A DNA stretch of 64,000 nucleotides from Janthinobacterium sp. 344 (GTDB lineage Bacteria > Pseudomonadota > Gammaproteobacteria > Burkholderiales > Burkholderiaceae_D): positions 256,905-320,904 of the forward strand of contig NZ_FOKL01000008.1 of the NCBI RefSeq assembly GCF_900112025.1, read 5' to 3'. Below the pieces are notes generated by a model, which saw nothing but the letters and a program-made list of their open reading frames with translations, made no database searches and was not told the DNA's origin. This document shows, one piece after another, positions 1-9,149 of this stretch; position 1 is the stretch's first letter, and each line of letters starts with the position of its first letter. The position numbers and the translations under genes were made by a program.

Positions 1-1377
1 GTGAATCGTTCAGAGAATAATTTCTGGTACAGCCTGGAAAGGAATATCCGCGACTTGCTGCGCGAAACGACGCTCAACGACGCGCAGGTGGACCCGCTGG
101 CGCAGCTGAACCAGCAGCTGACGGCGGCCCAGGGCAATGCGCCAGGCCAGCAGGGCCAAGCGGGCCAGCAAGGCCAGCAGCAGAACCCGGGCGGCAATGC
201 GCCGCCCCCAACGCAAAATGGCGGCCAGTACGGCAATCAATACGGCAGCCAGGCGCCGATGCAGACGGGCGGCCAGCTTGCGCCGGGACAGCAGCAGGGC
301 AACGCCAACCCGGCCCAGCCGGTCGATGCGAACGGCCTGCCCCTGCTGAAACTGGCCAACAAGGGCAGCCCGTCGTCGGTGGTGGTGAACGTCGAGGGCG
401 GCCTGATCGCCGTGCGCGCCACGGGGCGCCAGCACGAGAAAATCGCCGAATTCATCGACACGGTGCTGCACAGCGCCAAGCGGCAGGTGCTGATCGAGGC
501 GACCATCATCGAAGTGCGCCTGAGTAACGAGTACCAGCAGGGCATCAACTGGTCGCGCCTGACGGGCAACCTGCAGCTGCGCCAGCAGCAGGTGGGCACG
601 CTGCCATCGGGCGTGACGCCCGGTGCCACGCCCGGCATCTTCGTGCTCAACTATCTGAAAGACAGTTTCAGCACCACCATCCAGCTGCTGGAATCGTTCG
701 GCAAGGTGAAAGTGCTGTCCAGTCCGAAGATCAGCGTGCTCAACAACCAAACGGCGATGCTGAAGGTGGTCGACAACAACGTCTTCTTCACCATCAAGGT
801 CACGCCCGCCGTGATCAGCTCGACAGGCACCATCACCACGCCCGCCACCTACGAATCGAAGCTGGAAACGGTGCCCGTGGGCTTCGTCATGAGCGTCACG
901 CCACAGATTTCCGACAGCGACGAAGTGACCCTGAACGTGCGCCCCACCATCACGCGCATCGTCGGCTATGAACAGGATCCGAACCCGGCCCTGGCCACGG
1001 CCAACGTGCGCAGCCGCGTGCCCGTGATACAGGCGCGTGAACTCGAGTCGATCATGAAGGTAGGCAACGGCCAGATCGCCGTGATGGGTGGCCTGATGCA
1101 AGATTCCATCGACAATCTCAAGGACGGCGTGCCCGGCCTGTCCAGCCTGCCCGTGGTGGGCAATCTGTTCACCTATCGTAGCGAAGCCAACAGCAAGACG
1201 GAGCTGGTGATCTTCATGCGCCCCGTGGTGGTCAAGGATGCTGGCATCGATGGCGACTTCCGCGACTACCGCTACCTGCTGCCAGGTCAGGCGCCGCTCA
1301 ACAGCCAGCCGTACACGGAAGGACCGCCCGCGGCCGCCGCACCGCCGCAGGCGCGCGTGCAGGGAGACTTTCCATGA
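1..1377 (+). CDS. mshL: MSHA pilus secretin MshL, 5'-truncated by the window edge
   Basis: Outer-membrane secretin that forms the exit pore for an MSHA-type IV pilus. The open frame runs from base 1, and the first residues (NNFWYSLERNIRDLL) look like an internal part of MshL, so the signal peptide and N-terminal domains lie outside the window. Residues about 35-107 are a low-complexity Gln/Gly/Asn/Pro linker. The secretin domain follows (RQVLIEATIIEVRLS near 160; SSPKISVLNNQ near 240; VMGGLMQD near 360; ELVIFMRPVVV near the end). The stop overlaps the next ATG by 4 bases, so the genes are translationally coupled. The family call is secure; the gene name rests on the mshE/mshG neighbours. Confidence 0.9.
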   Translation: MNRSENNFWYSLERNIRDLLRETTLNDAQVDPLAQLNQQLTAAQGNAPGQQGQAGQQGQQQNPGGNAPPPTQNGGQYGNQYGSQAPMQTGGQLAPGQQQGNANPAQPVDANGLPLLKLANKGSPSSVVVNVEGGLIAVRATGRQHEKIAEFIDTVLHSAKRQVLIEATIIEVRLSNEYQQGINWSRLTGNLQLRQQQVGTLPSGVTPGATPGIFVLNYLKDSFSTTIQLLESFGKVKVLSSPKISVLNNQTAMLKVVDNNVFFTIKVTPAVISSTGTITTPATYESKLETVPVGFVMSVTPQISDSDEVTLNVRPTITRIVGYEQDPNPALATANVRSRVPVIQARELESIMKVGNGQIAVMGGLMQDSIDNLKDGVPGLSSLPVVGNLFTYRSEANSKTELVIFMRPVVVKDAGIDGDFRDYRYLLPGQAPLNSQPYTEGPPAAAAPPQARVQGDFP

Positions 1378-2843
1378 GCTTGCTCATGCAGGCGCTCAAG
1401 AAGGCCGAGCGCGCCAAGCAGAACAGCCTGCCCGACGAGGAGCTGGAAAAGCCGTCGGAAGCCTACGACCAGGTACTGGCGCTGGCGCCGGCCGATGCCA
1501 TGCCCGCCCGTCCCGCAGCGGCAGCAGCGACGCCGCCGCCCGTGCCGGCGCCGAGCACCCTGAGCCTGGAACCGCTGGGCGATACGCCCGCACCAGCGCC
1601 GGCGCCATCGTCCAGTCCGACGCCGGCGCCGCCGCCCGGCGCTACCCCGGCCCAGCCGGCAACGGCGCAGGCCGCGGGGCCGCAGCCAGGCCCGCGCAGC
1701 GAGCCGCCGCGCGCGCGTCCCGAGCCGCCGGCCGCCAAGCCCCGCGCCAGCCGCAGCAACACGCCGCCGAAAGGTCCTGCCGGCCCCATCAGTGTCGACC
1801 CTGCCACCGTGCGCCTGGCCGTCCTGCTGGGCGTCCTGCTGCTGGTGGCAGGCTCGATGGCGTACTGGTACTGGCGCGCCAGCACCAGCCCCGGCGCGGG
1901 CGCCAACCTGCCCGGCGTGCCCATGCCGCTGACCGATGCGCCTGGCGCAGCCAGTGCCGCCGGCCCCATCGTGGTACTGGCGGCCCCGGGCACAGCCACG
2001 CCAGCGGCTCCCGCGCCACTGCCGCCAGCCCTGCCGCCCGAATTGCAGCAGGCGCCGCGCCAGCAAGCCAGCGCGGCCGAACAGCAGGCGATGATACAAG
2101 CGGCGGCCCAGGCGGCCGTGGCGGCGCAGCTGGCGCAGATGCCGCCACCGGCACCGCCCAGCCTGCCGCCCGTCGCCGCGCCTGACAATAGCCAGATCCA
2201 GGTGCTGCGCAACGCGCCCGCGCCGCAGATCGCGCCCGGCGTGCAGCAAGCCTATCAGGCCCTGAACGGGGGCCAGCTGGGCGCCGCGCGCCAGCAATAT
2301 GAAGCCGTGCTGCAGCAAGACCCCAACAACCGCGATGCCCTGCTGGGCCTGGCGGCCGTGGCCCTGCGCGACAGGCAGGGCGCGCAAGCCGCGGCACTGT
2401 ATGTACGTTTGCTGGAGATCAATCCCGACGATGGCGAGGCGCTGGCCGGGCTGATCGGCTTGCGCCAGGGCGACGTGGTGCAAAGCGAAGCGAAATTGAA
2501 AGCCATCCTGGCCCGCTCGCCCGACAGCGGCCCCGTGCTGTTCGCCCTGGGCAATGTGTACGCCAAGCAGCGCCGCTGGAACGAGGCACAGCAGCAATTC
2601 TTCCGCGCCTACAACGCCGTGCCAGGCAATCCCGACTATGCCTTCAACCTGGCCGTGGGCCTGGACCGGCTGAACCAGCCGAAGCTGGCCGCCACCTATT
2701 ACCAGCGCGCGCTGGCCCTGGCGCAAACGGCGCCCGCCGCCTTTGACCGCGCCGTGGTGCAGGCGCGCCTGCGCGAACTGGGCATGCCGATGGCTGCCGC
2801 GCCAGGCAGCGACCCGGCCATCATCATTATCCGTCAGGAATAA
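1374..2843 (+). CDS. TPR pilus-assembly protein, MshN-like
   Basis: Predicted inner-membrane protein of the MSHA apparatus, 489 aa. A short cytoplasmic head (MSLLMQALKKAERAKQ) leads into a very Pro/Ala-rich stretch of about 100 residues. A single transmembrane helix lies at about 146-168 (LAVLLGVLLLVAGSMAYWYW). A second Ala/Pro/Gln-rich linker is followed by TPR repeats from about 288 to 470 (QQYEAVLQQDPNNRDALLGLAAVAL). This layout of head, one helix, proline linker and periplasmic TPR matches MshN-type proteins, which are thought to help place or stabilise the secretin. No separate MshM-like ATPase lies between this gene and mshL, although the Vibrio operon has one there. The family is fairly sure, the exact orthology is not. 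Confidence 0.75.
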   Translation: MSLLMQALKKAERAKQNSLPDEELEKPSEAYDQVLALAPADAMPARPAAAAATPPPVPAPSTLSLEPLGDTPAPAPAPSSSPTPAPPPGATPAQPATAQAAGPQPGPRSEPPRARPEPPAAKPRASRSNTPPKGPAGPISVDPATVRLAVLLGVLLLVAGSMAYWYWRASTSPGAGANLPGVPMPLTDAPGAASAAGPIVVLAAPGTATPAAPAPLPPALPPELQQAPRQQASAAEQQAMIQAAAQAAVAAQLAQMPPPAPPSLPPVAAPDNSQIQVLRNAPAPQIAPGVQQAYQALNGGQLGAARQQYEAVLQQDPNNRDALLGLAAVALRDRQGAQAAALYVRLLEINPDDGEALAGLIGLRQGDVVQSEAKLKAILARSPDSGPVLFALGNVYAKQRRWNEAQQQFFRAYNAVPGNPDYAFNLAVGLDRLNQPKLAATYYQRALALAQTAPAAFDRAVVQARLRELGMPMAAAPGSDPAIIIIRQE

Positions 2844-2850
2844 GCATCAC

Positions 2851-4554
2851 ATGGCAGAACAGGCAAAACTTCCCCTCGGCAAGCTGCTGATCCAGAAGGG
2901 CGTGATCAGCGAAGACCAGCTGCGCATCGCGCTGATCGAGCAAAAGCGCAGCAGCGAGCCACTGGGCAAGCTCTTGATCACCCTGGGCTTCGTCACGGAA
3001 GCCACGGTGCGCGAGGCGCTCAGCGAAAACCTGAAACAGGTGAGCGCCGATCTGTCGAGCCTGGTCGTCGACGCCATCGCATTGAAACTCATCCCGAAGG
3101 ATGTGGCCAAGCGCTACCGCGTCTTTCCCATCGTCTACGAACGGCAGGCCGACAACCTGATCCTGGCCATGGCCGACACGAGCAACATCGTCGCGCTGGA
3201 CCAGATCAGCGCCATGCTGGTCAAGGGCATCACGATTTCCACCGTGCTGGTCAACGAATCGGATATTTCACGCGCCATCGACCAGTATTACGGCTTCGAG
3301 CTGTCGATCGACGGCATCCTGCATGAAATCGAAACGGGCGAAGTCAGCTATCAAAGCATGGCCTCGCCCTCGGACGAATACAGCCAGCCCATGGTGCGCC
3401 TGATCGATGCGCTGCTGGCCGACGCCGTGCAGCATGGCGCCTCCGACATCCATTTCGAGCCGGAGCAGTCGTTCCTGCGCATCCGCTACCGCATCGACGG
3501 CATCCTGCGGCAGATCCGCAGCCTGCACAAATCGTACTGGCCGGCCATGGCCGTGCGCCTGAAGGTGATGTCGGGCATGAATATCGCCGAGGCGCGCGCA
3601 CCGCAGGATGGCCGCATCAGCATCAAATTTTCCGGCAGGCAAATCGACTTCCGCGCCTCGGCGCAACCGACCACGCATGGCGAAAACGTCGTGCTGCGCG
3701 TGCTGGACCGGCAAAAAGGCATCGTCCCGCTCGATGCGCTGGGCCTGGCCGAGGCGGAACTGAACCTGCTGAAACTGATGATCGCGCGGCCCGACGGCGT
3801 GATCCTCGTGACGGGCCCGACGGGCAGCGGCAAGACCACCACCCTGTATTCGATACTCAACCATATCAATACGGAAAGCGTCAACATCATGACCTTGGAA
3901 GATCCGGTCGAGTATCCGATGAACATGATACGCCAGACTTCCGTCAACGAGTCCGTCAAGCTGGGCTTTGCCGACGGCATCCGCTCGATGATGCGGCAGG
4001 ATCCGGACATCATCCTGGTGGGCGAGATCCGCGACCGCGAAACGGCGGAAATGGCCTTTGCCGCCGCCATGACGGGCCACCAGGTGTATTCCACCCTGCA
4101 TACGAGCTCGGCCATCGGCTCCGTCTCGCGCCTGCTCGACATCGGCATCCTGCCCGACATCATGGCCGGCAACATCATCGGCATCGTGGCGCAGCGCCTG
4201 GTGCGCCGCCTGTGCCCGCACTGCAAGGAAAGCGTGATCGCCGACGAGGTCGAGCGGCGCCTGCTGGGATTGGTTTCCGACGATGCCGAAGTCAGCATCT
4301 GCCGCGCCGTCGGCTGCGAGCGCTGCGCGCACCAGGGCTACAAGGGCCGCCTGGCCATCATGGAAATCCTCAAGATGACGGCCGAACTCGACGAGTTGAC
4401 GGCGCGCCGCGCGAGCAGCCGCGAATTGAAGAACGCGGCCCGCGCGGCCGGCTTCAAGGCGCTGGTCGACGACGGCATGCGCCGCGTGCGCGAAGGCGTC
4501 ACCACGCTGGAAGAAGTGGCCCGCGTGGTCGACCTGACGGACAGGCTGGTCTGA
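2851..4554 (+). CDS. mshE: MSHA pilus extension ATPase MshE (GspE/PulE family)
   Basis: Cytoplasmic hexameric ATPase that powers pilus extension, 567 aa. The ATG at 2851 starts 7 bases after the previous stop; an upstream in-frame start inside the preceding gene is not credible. The N-terminus carries two MshEN-like motifs (PLGKLLIQKGVISEDQL and PLGKLLITLGFVTEATV), the module known to bind cyclic di-GMP in Vibrio MshE. The usual first Arg of the motif is Pro in both. The T2SSE domain has Walker A GPTGSGKT at 322-329, the Walker B region DPDIILVGEIRD at 384-395, and paired CxxC motifs near 455 and 490 for a zinc-binding loop. Its stop overlaps mshG by one base. Confidence 0.93.
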   Translation: MAEQAKLPLGKLLIQKGVISEDQLRIALIEQKRSSEPLGKLLITLGFVTEATVREALSENLKQVSADLSSLVVDAIALKLIPKDVAKRYRVFPIVYERQADNLILAMADTSNIVALDQISAMLVKGITISTVLVNESDISRAIDQYYGFELSIDGILHEIETGEVSYQSMASPSDEYSQPMVRLIDALLADAVQHGASDIHFEPEQSFLRIRYRIDGILRQIRSLHKSYWPAMAVRLKVMSGMNIAEARAPQDGRISIKFSGRQIDFRASAQPTTHGENVVLRVLDRQKGIVPLDALGLAEAELNLLKLMIARPDGVILVTGPTGSGKTTTLYSILNHINTESVNIMTLEDPVEYPMNMIRQTSVNESVKLGFADGIRSMMRQDPDIILVGEIRDRETAEMAFAAAMTGHQVYSTLHTSSAIGSVSRLLDIGILPDIMAGNIIGIVAQRLVRRLCPHCKESVIADEVERRLLGLVSDDAEVSICRAVGCERCAHQGYKGRLAIMEILKMTAELDELTARRASSRELKNAARAAGFKALVDDGMRRVREGVTTLEEVARVVDLTDRLV

Positions 4555-5759
4555 TGGCGCTGTATGTCTACCGCGCCATGGATGCGGCCGGGGCGATGAT
4601 TCCCGGCAGCATGGAGGCGGCCAATGTGCCGGACCTGGAGGCGCGCCTGCACCACATGCAGCTCGACCTGATCGACTGCAAGATCACGGGACAGTATCTG
4701 GTGTTGCTGGGCAAGCGCGTGATCCACCGCCGCGACCTGATCAATTTCTGCTTCCACATGGAGCAATTGACGGGGGCCGGCGTGCCCATCCTGGAAGGCT
4801 TGAACGACTTGCGCGAAAGCACGGATCATCCGCGCCTGCGCGAAGTCGTCACGGATCTGATTGAAAGCATCGAGGGCGGCCTGCCGCTGTCGGGCGCGCT
4901 GGCCCAGCATGGCGACATCTTCGACGCCACCTTCACCAGCCTGATCCTGGCGGGCGAACAGAGCGGCAAGATCGCCGAAGTCTTCAAGAACCTGTCGGAA
5001 AGCCTGAAATGGCAGGACGAGCTGGCGTCGCAGACGCGCAAGATCGTCATGTACCCGATCATCGTGGCCCTCGTCGTGGCGGCCGTGACGTTTTTCCTGA
5101 TGATTTACCTTGTGCCCCAGCTGACGGCCTTCATCCGCAACATGGGCGGCGAGTTGCCGCTGCATACGCGCGCGCTGATCTTTGTATCGAATGTGTTCAT
5201 CGATTACTGGTATGTGCTGCTGGCCCTGCCCGTGCTGGCCTTCTTCGGCGGGCGCGCGGCGATCCGCCGCAGCGCGCCGGTGCGCTATGCCTGGGATGGC
5301 CTGAAGCTGCGGCTGTGGCTGATCGGTCCCGTGCTGCACAAGATCATCCTGTCGCGCTTTGCCACGTTTTTTGCCCTGATGTATGCATCCGGCATCAGCA
5401 TCCTCGAATGCATCCGCCTGTCCGAAGGCATCGCCGGCAACCAGGTGGTGGCCGCCGGCCTGCGCCGCGCCGCGCAGCTGATCAGCGAAGGCCACGGCGT
5501 CACCGCCGCCTTCCAGCACACGGGCATCTTTCCGCCGCTGGTGATCCGCATGCTGAAAGTGGGCGAAGCCACGGGATCGCTGGATACGGCCTTGCGCAAT
5601 GTGAGCTATTTCTACAACCGCGAAGTGAAGGAATTGATTGAAAAAGTGCAGGCGATGATAGAGCCGGCCATGACCGTGATCCTGGGCCTGCTGCTGGGCT
5701 GGATCATGCTGTCCGTGCTGGGGCCGATCTACGACACCATCAGTACGATGAAAACTTGA
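4554..5759 (+). CDS. mshG: Type IV pilus platform protein MshG (GspF/PilC family)
   Basis: Polytopic inner-membrane platform protein that couples the extension ATPase to pilin assembly, 401 aa, normal for the family. Two T2SF repeats are visible: FCFHMEQLTGAGVPILEGL near 62-80 and FATFFALMYASGISILECI near 270-290. Hydrophobic helices lie near 165-190 (PIIVALVVAAVTFFLMIYLVP), 215-235 and at the C-terminus (ILGLLLGWIMLSVLGPIY). The start is the ATG in ATGGCGCTG, whose A is the last base of the mshE stop; this coupling fixes the start. Confidence 0.92.
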   Translation: MALYVYRAMDAAGAMIPGSMEAANVPDLEARLHHMQLDLIDCKITGQYLVLLGKRVIHRRDLINFCFHMEQLTGAGVPILEGLNDLRESTDHPRLREVVTDLIESIEGGLPLSGALAQHGDIFDATFTSLILAGEQSGKIAEVFKNLSESLKWQDELASQTRKIVMYPIIVALVVAAVTFFLMIYLVPQLTAFIRNMGGELPLHTRALIFVSNVFIDYWYVLLALPVLAFFGGRAAIRRSAPVRYAWDGLKLRLWLIGPVLHKIILSRFATFFALMYASGISILECIRLSEGIAGNQVVAAGLRRAAQLISEGHGVTAAFQHTGIFPPLVIRMLKVGEATGSLDTALRNVSYFYNREVKELIEKVQAMIEPAMTVILGLLLGWIMLSVLGPIYDTISTMKT

Positions 5760-5780
5760 GACCCGAGACCTGAGGCCGCC

Positions 5781-7346
5781 GTGTTCCGCAAACAACTGCT
5801 CTACATCACCAGCGATGCCCTGTGCGCCTACGACTGGCACCATGGCGCGCTGGGCCCCGGCCAGGTGTTTCCCGCCAGCGCGGCCGGGCTGGACGACTTC
5901 GCCGCCTGGCTGGAAGACCCGCAGGCGCAGCGGCTGGACGTGCCCGCCTACCTGCTGACGGACTTGATCGAGGAAGATTTCCAGCACCAGCTCGTGCCGC
6001 ACGTGCGCGGCAAGGCGGGCCGCGCGCTGCTGGAGCGGCGCAAGCAGCAGCTGCACCGCGATACCCCCTACCGCGGCAGCACCCTGCTGGGCCGCGAAAG
6101 CACGGGCCGCCACGACGACCAGGTGCTGTTCTTCGCGCTGACCAATCCCTCGCTGCTGCAGCCGTGGACGGAGGCGCTGGAACACTTGCGCATTCCCGTC
6201 GCCGGCATCTATTCGACCAGCCTGCTCAGCATCGCCCTGGTACGCAAGCTGGCCCTCGCGCACGAACACCTGCTGCTGGTGACGCAGCAATCAGGCGGCT
6301 TGCGGCAAAGCTACTATGAAAAGGGCCAGCTGCGCTTCTCGCGCCAGACGGCCACCATCGCGCTCGACGGCGTGGCCGTGAATATCGCACTGGAAACGGA
6401 GAAGACCCGGCAATTTCTCACCAGCACGCGCATGCTGGCGCGCGGCGAAGTGCTCAATACCGTCATCCTGGCGCCGGCCGCGCAGATCGCCAAGCTCGAA
6501 CTGCTGTGCGATAACGACCTGGAAGTGGCCTACCACTTCATCGACCTGCAAGTCGCCAGCGAGCGCGTGGGCTTGCGGCAGACGCCGGCGCTGGCCGATG
6601 AGTTGCTGCTGACCTTGCTTGGCAAGCAGCCGCCGCCCAGCCATTACCCGCCGGGCGCGCTGGCGCGCTATTACCACTTCCAGCGCGCGCGCAAGGCGCT
6701 GTATGGCGCCAGCGCGCTGATCGGCGCCTCGGCGGCCCTGTGGTGCGTGATCAACGTCCTGGGCGGCATCAACGATGACGCGGCCGGCGCGCGGCTGCGG
6801 CAGGAAACGGCCTCCTACGAGGAACGCTACCGCAACATCATGTCCGGCATGCCGCCGGCGCCCGCCAAGACGCAGAACATGAAAGTGGCCGTCACCCTGG
6901 GACGCATGATCGCCAGCCAGGCGCCGGAGCCGGGCCGGCTGCTGGGCATGCTGAGCGCGGCGCTGGACCAGGCGCCGCAAGTCCAGCTGGGCCAGCTGCA
7001 CTGGAACGCGGGACCGCCGTCGGCGCGCACGCCGGGCAGCGGGCAGGCGCCGCCGCAGGCCGGCAACAGTCCCCCGCCGGGCAGCAGCCTGGCCGGCATT
7101 CCCGTGCCGCCGCCGCAGGCGCTGCGCCTGGAAGCGGACGTGGCCATGCCAAACAATGACTACCGCGCCGCGCTGGGCGCCATCACGGCCTTTGCGCAAA
7201 CGCTGGCGCGCCAGCCGGGCATGCAGGTAGCCATCGAGGAAACGCCGCTGGACTTGCGTTCCAGCGTGGCCCTGTCCGGCAAGAGCGCCACGCCGGCGCC
7301 GGACAGCCAGGCCCGCTTTACCCTCCTGCTGGTGTGGCAGCCATGA
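5781..7346 (+). CDS. Pilus assembly protein, PilM/GspL/MshI-like bitopic membrane protein
   Basis: 521 aa, GTG start; no in-frame ATG occurs before residue about 217, so the GTG is needed. Residues 1-300 look like a cytoplasmic actin-fold assembly domain of the PilM/GspL/MshI kind (QVLFFALTNPSLLQPWTEAL, followed by a region with IYSTSLLSIALVRKL). A transmembrane helix follows near 310-330 (LYGASALIGASAALWCVINV), then a periplasmic part with a Pro/Gly-rich linker (about 410-440). The place in the operon, just before a PilO-like gene, is that of MshI or a PilM-PilN fusion. Recognition is by architecture and context rather than strong motif identity. Confidence 0.6.
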   Translation: MFRKQLLYITSDALCAYDWHHGALGPGQVFPASAAGLDDFAAWLEDPQAQRLDVPAYLLTDLIEEDFQHQLVPHVRGKAGRALLERRKQQLHRDTPYRGSTLLGRESTGRHDDQVLFFALTNPSLLQPWTEALEHLRIPVAGIYSTSLLSIALVRKLALAHEHLLLVTQQSGGLRQSYYEKGQLRFSRQTATIALDGVAVNIALETEKTRQFLTSTRMLARGEVLNTVILAPAAQIAKLELLCDNDLEVAYHFIDLQVASERVGLRQTPALADELLLTLLGKQPPPSHYPPGALARYYHFQRARKALYGASALIGASAALWCVINVLGGINDDAAGARLRQETASYEERYRNIMSGMPPAPAKTQNMKVAVTLGRMIASQAPEPGRLLGMLSAALDQAPQVQLGQLHWNAGPPSARTPGSGQAPPQAGNSPPPGSSLAGIPVPPPQALRLEADVAMPNNDYRAALGAITAFAQTLARQPGMQVAIEETPLDLRSSVALSGKSATPAPDSQARFTLLLVWQP

Positions 7347-8026
7347 GCGGCCCCGTCAAGCAAACGCCGCTGCCAGGCATGAAAAAGGCCGCCGCGCCCG
7401 CCCCTGCCCTGCCCGCCTGGCTGGGCGAACTGCCGCTGATCCGCCGCGCCCTGCTGTGCTTTGCGCTGACCCTGCTGGCCAGCCTTATACTGCTGAGCCT
7501 GAGCGCCGCGTACCGCGAACGCGCGGCGCAGCAGTTCGAATTCGCCCGCCATGCGCGCGCGGCGGCGGCCAGCCTGTTCAACCACGCGGAAGCGGAAAAA
7601 GGCGAAATACGCCTGTACGAACCGCAATTTCTCGCCTTGCGCCAGCGCGGCCTGATCGGCGAGGAAAACCGCCTGGCCTGGATCGACGCCATCCGGCTGA
7701 GCCAGGAACAGCGCAAGCTGCTGCCCATCGGCTATGAAATCAGCGCTCAGCAAACGCTGCAAGTGCCCACGCCGATGGCCATGGGCCAATACCAGCTGCG
7801 CGGCAGCCGCATGCAGCTGCATCTGGACTTGCTGCACGAACTCGATTTGCTGAACTTGCTCGATGACTTGCGCCAGGCGGGCTATTTCGCCGTGCAGGAA
7901 TGCACGCTCAAGCGCAATGGCGCAGGTGGCCCGCCGGCAGGCGCCACGTCTGCCCTCAGCGCCGACTGCAGCCTGCTGTGGCTGACCCTGGGCAGCGTCG
8001 CCGTGCCCGTGCAGGGCTTGCCATGA
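7343..8026 (+). CDS. PilO/MshJ-like inner-membrane pilus assembly protein
   Basis: 227 aa. The ATG overlaps the previous stop (ATGA), which is preferred over an ATG three codons upstream. A short cytoplasmic N-terminus is followed by one helix at about 35-55 (LLCFALTLLASLILLSLSAAY), a coiled-coil-like segment, then a small periplasmic domain with QLRGSRMQLHLDLLHELDLLNLLDDL, which resembles the ferredoxin-like fold part of PilO/GspM/MshJ. Such proteins pair with the PilM/PilN-like partner encoded just upstream to form the alignment complex under the secretin. The call rests on layout and neighbours. Confidence 0.6.
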   Translation: MSGPVKQTPLPGMKKAAAPAPALPAWLGELPLIRRALLCFALTLLASLILLSLSAAYRERAAQQFEFARHARAAAASLFNHAEAEKGEIRLYEPQFLALRQRGLIGEENRLAWIDAIRLSQEQRKLLPIGYEISAQQTLQVPTPMAMGQYQLRGSRMQLHLDLLHELDLLNLLDDLRQAGYFAVQECTLKRNGAGGPPAGATSALSADCSLLWLTLGSVAVPVQGLP

Positions 8027-8436
8027 AGCGCGCCGTGCTCCTGTGCGCACTGTTCGGGGCGGCTTTCTGCGCGCGCGCCCAGGGGCCGCAGCTGGGGCGC
8101 CTGTTCATGACGCCGGAACAGCGCACCCAGCTGGATGCGCAGCGCTACGGTCCGCCGCCGGGCACGCCGGCCCCGGCCGTAGCGCCGCCGCCCCCGCCAC
8201 CGCCACCGCCCCCGCCGCCCATGGAATTGAACGGCATGGTCGAGCGCAGCAGCGGACGCTCGACCGTCTGGCTGAACCAGACGCCGCAGCAGGAACCGCA
8301 CAACCAGCTCGACCAGGCCAGGGGCGGCACCCTGACCTTGCGCCTGTCGAGCGGCCAGGTGGTGCGGCTGAAACCGGGCCAGCGCTACGACCCGGCCAGC
8401 GGCAGCGTCAGCGAAGCGCCGGAGGGACAGCCATGA
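8023..8436 (+). CDS. Small periplasmic pilus assembly protein, MshK/PilP-like
   Basis: 137 aa, start at the ATG overlapping the previous stop. It has a Sec signal peptide (MKRAVLLCALFGAAFCARAQ), a segment GRLFMTPEQRTQLDAQRYG common in MshK-like proteins, an uninterrupted run of twelve prolines near 55-67, and a compact C-terminal domain (ELNGMVERSSGRSTVWLN). The C-terminal motif is typical of proteins that bridge the inner-membrane complex to the secretin. The next gene starts inside its stop codon. The function is inferred from position and motif. Confidence 0.6.
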   Translation: MKRAVLLCALFGAAFCARAQGPQLGRLFMTPEQRTQLDAQRYGPPPGTPAPAVAPPPPPPPPPPPPMELNGMVERSSGRSTVWLNQTPQQEPHNQLDQARGGTLTLRLSSGQVVRLKPGQRYDPASGSVSEAPEGQP

Positions 8437-9149
8437 GGCAGATACCGTCGCAGCGCGGCGCCGCTTTGCTGCTGCTGGTGGCCGTGCTGGGCCTCGGTGC
8501 GGCCAGCCTGCTGATCGGTGCCTTTGGCCGCGATACGGGCGAGGCGGCGCGCCAGCAGCGCACCCTGGCCACCCTGGCGCAGGCCCGCGACGCCTTGCTG
8601 GGCTTTGCCGTCACGCACGGCCGCCTGCCCCGTCCGGCCGCTTCCGCCCTCGATGGCCACGAGCGCGCCGCCGACTGCGCCAGCGACGCCGACTGCAGCG
8701 GCTTCCTGCCGTGGGTGACGCTGGGCGTGGCGGGCAGCGACGCCTGGGGCAAGCTGCTGCGCTACAGCGTCACGCCGCAAATGAGCCGCGCGCCCATCAT
8801 CTCGTTTTCCGCCGTCGCCAACCGGGTCGTGCTGGCGCGCGACGGCAGCGGCGCCTTCGCCTATGTGGCGGGACAGGACCTGTGCGACGTCAGCGCCCAG
8901 TGCCTGCCCGCCGTGCTGTTCTCGCAAGGCAAGGAGCACTTCGGCACCACGGCCAGCGGCGTGGCGCAACGCAATACGGCACGCGGCAATATCGATGAGG
9001 CCAGCAACGACCACGCCAGCCGCAGTTTCATTTTCCGCCCCGCCAGCGCCAATGACGCGCTGCCGGGCGGCGCCTTCGACGACATGTTTACCTGGATTAC
9101 CTTGCCTGCCCTGTATCAACGCATGCGCGCCGCGCGCAACCTGCCATGA
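8433..9149 (+). CDS. Pseudopilin-like protein, paralogue of the next gene but lacking the prepilin motif
   Basis: 238 aa, start ATG inside the previous stop. The N-terminus is RGAALLLLVAVLGLGAASLL, a pilin-like hydrophobic helix without the Gly-Phe-x-x-x-Glu processing and methylation site. The rest is clearly related to the following gene: GFLPWVTLGV, KLLRYSVTP, SQGKEHFGT, FRPASA and GGAFDDMFTW all have counterparts there in the same order. Cysteines cluster at about 70-80 and 150-157. It may be a minor pilin or tip component of the MSHA pilus, in the position taken by MshO/P/Q-type genes in other operons. The exact role is unknown. Confidence 0.6.
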   Translation: MRQIPSQRGAALLLLVAVLGLGAASLLIGAFGRDTGEAARQQRTLATLAQARDALLGFAVTHGRLPRPAASALDGHERAADCASDADCSGFLPWVTLGVAGSDAWGKLLRYSVTPQMSRAPIISFSAVANRVVLARDGSGAFAYVAGQDLCDVSAQCLPAVLFSQGKEHFGTTASGVAQRNTARGNIDEASNDHASRSFIFRPASANDALPGGAFDDMFTWITLPALYQRMRAARNLP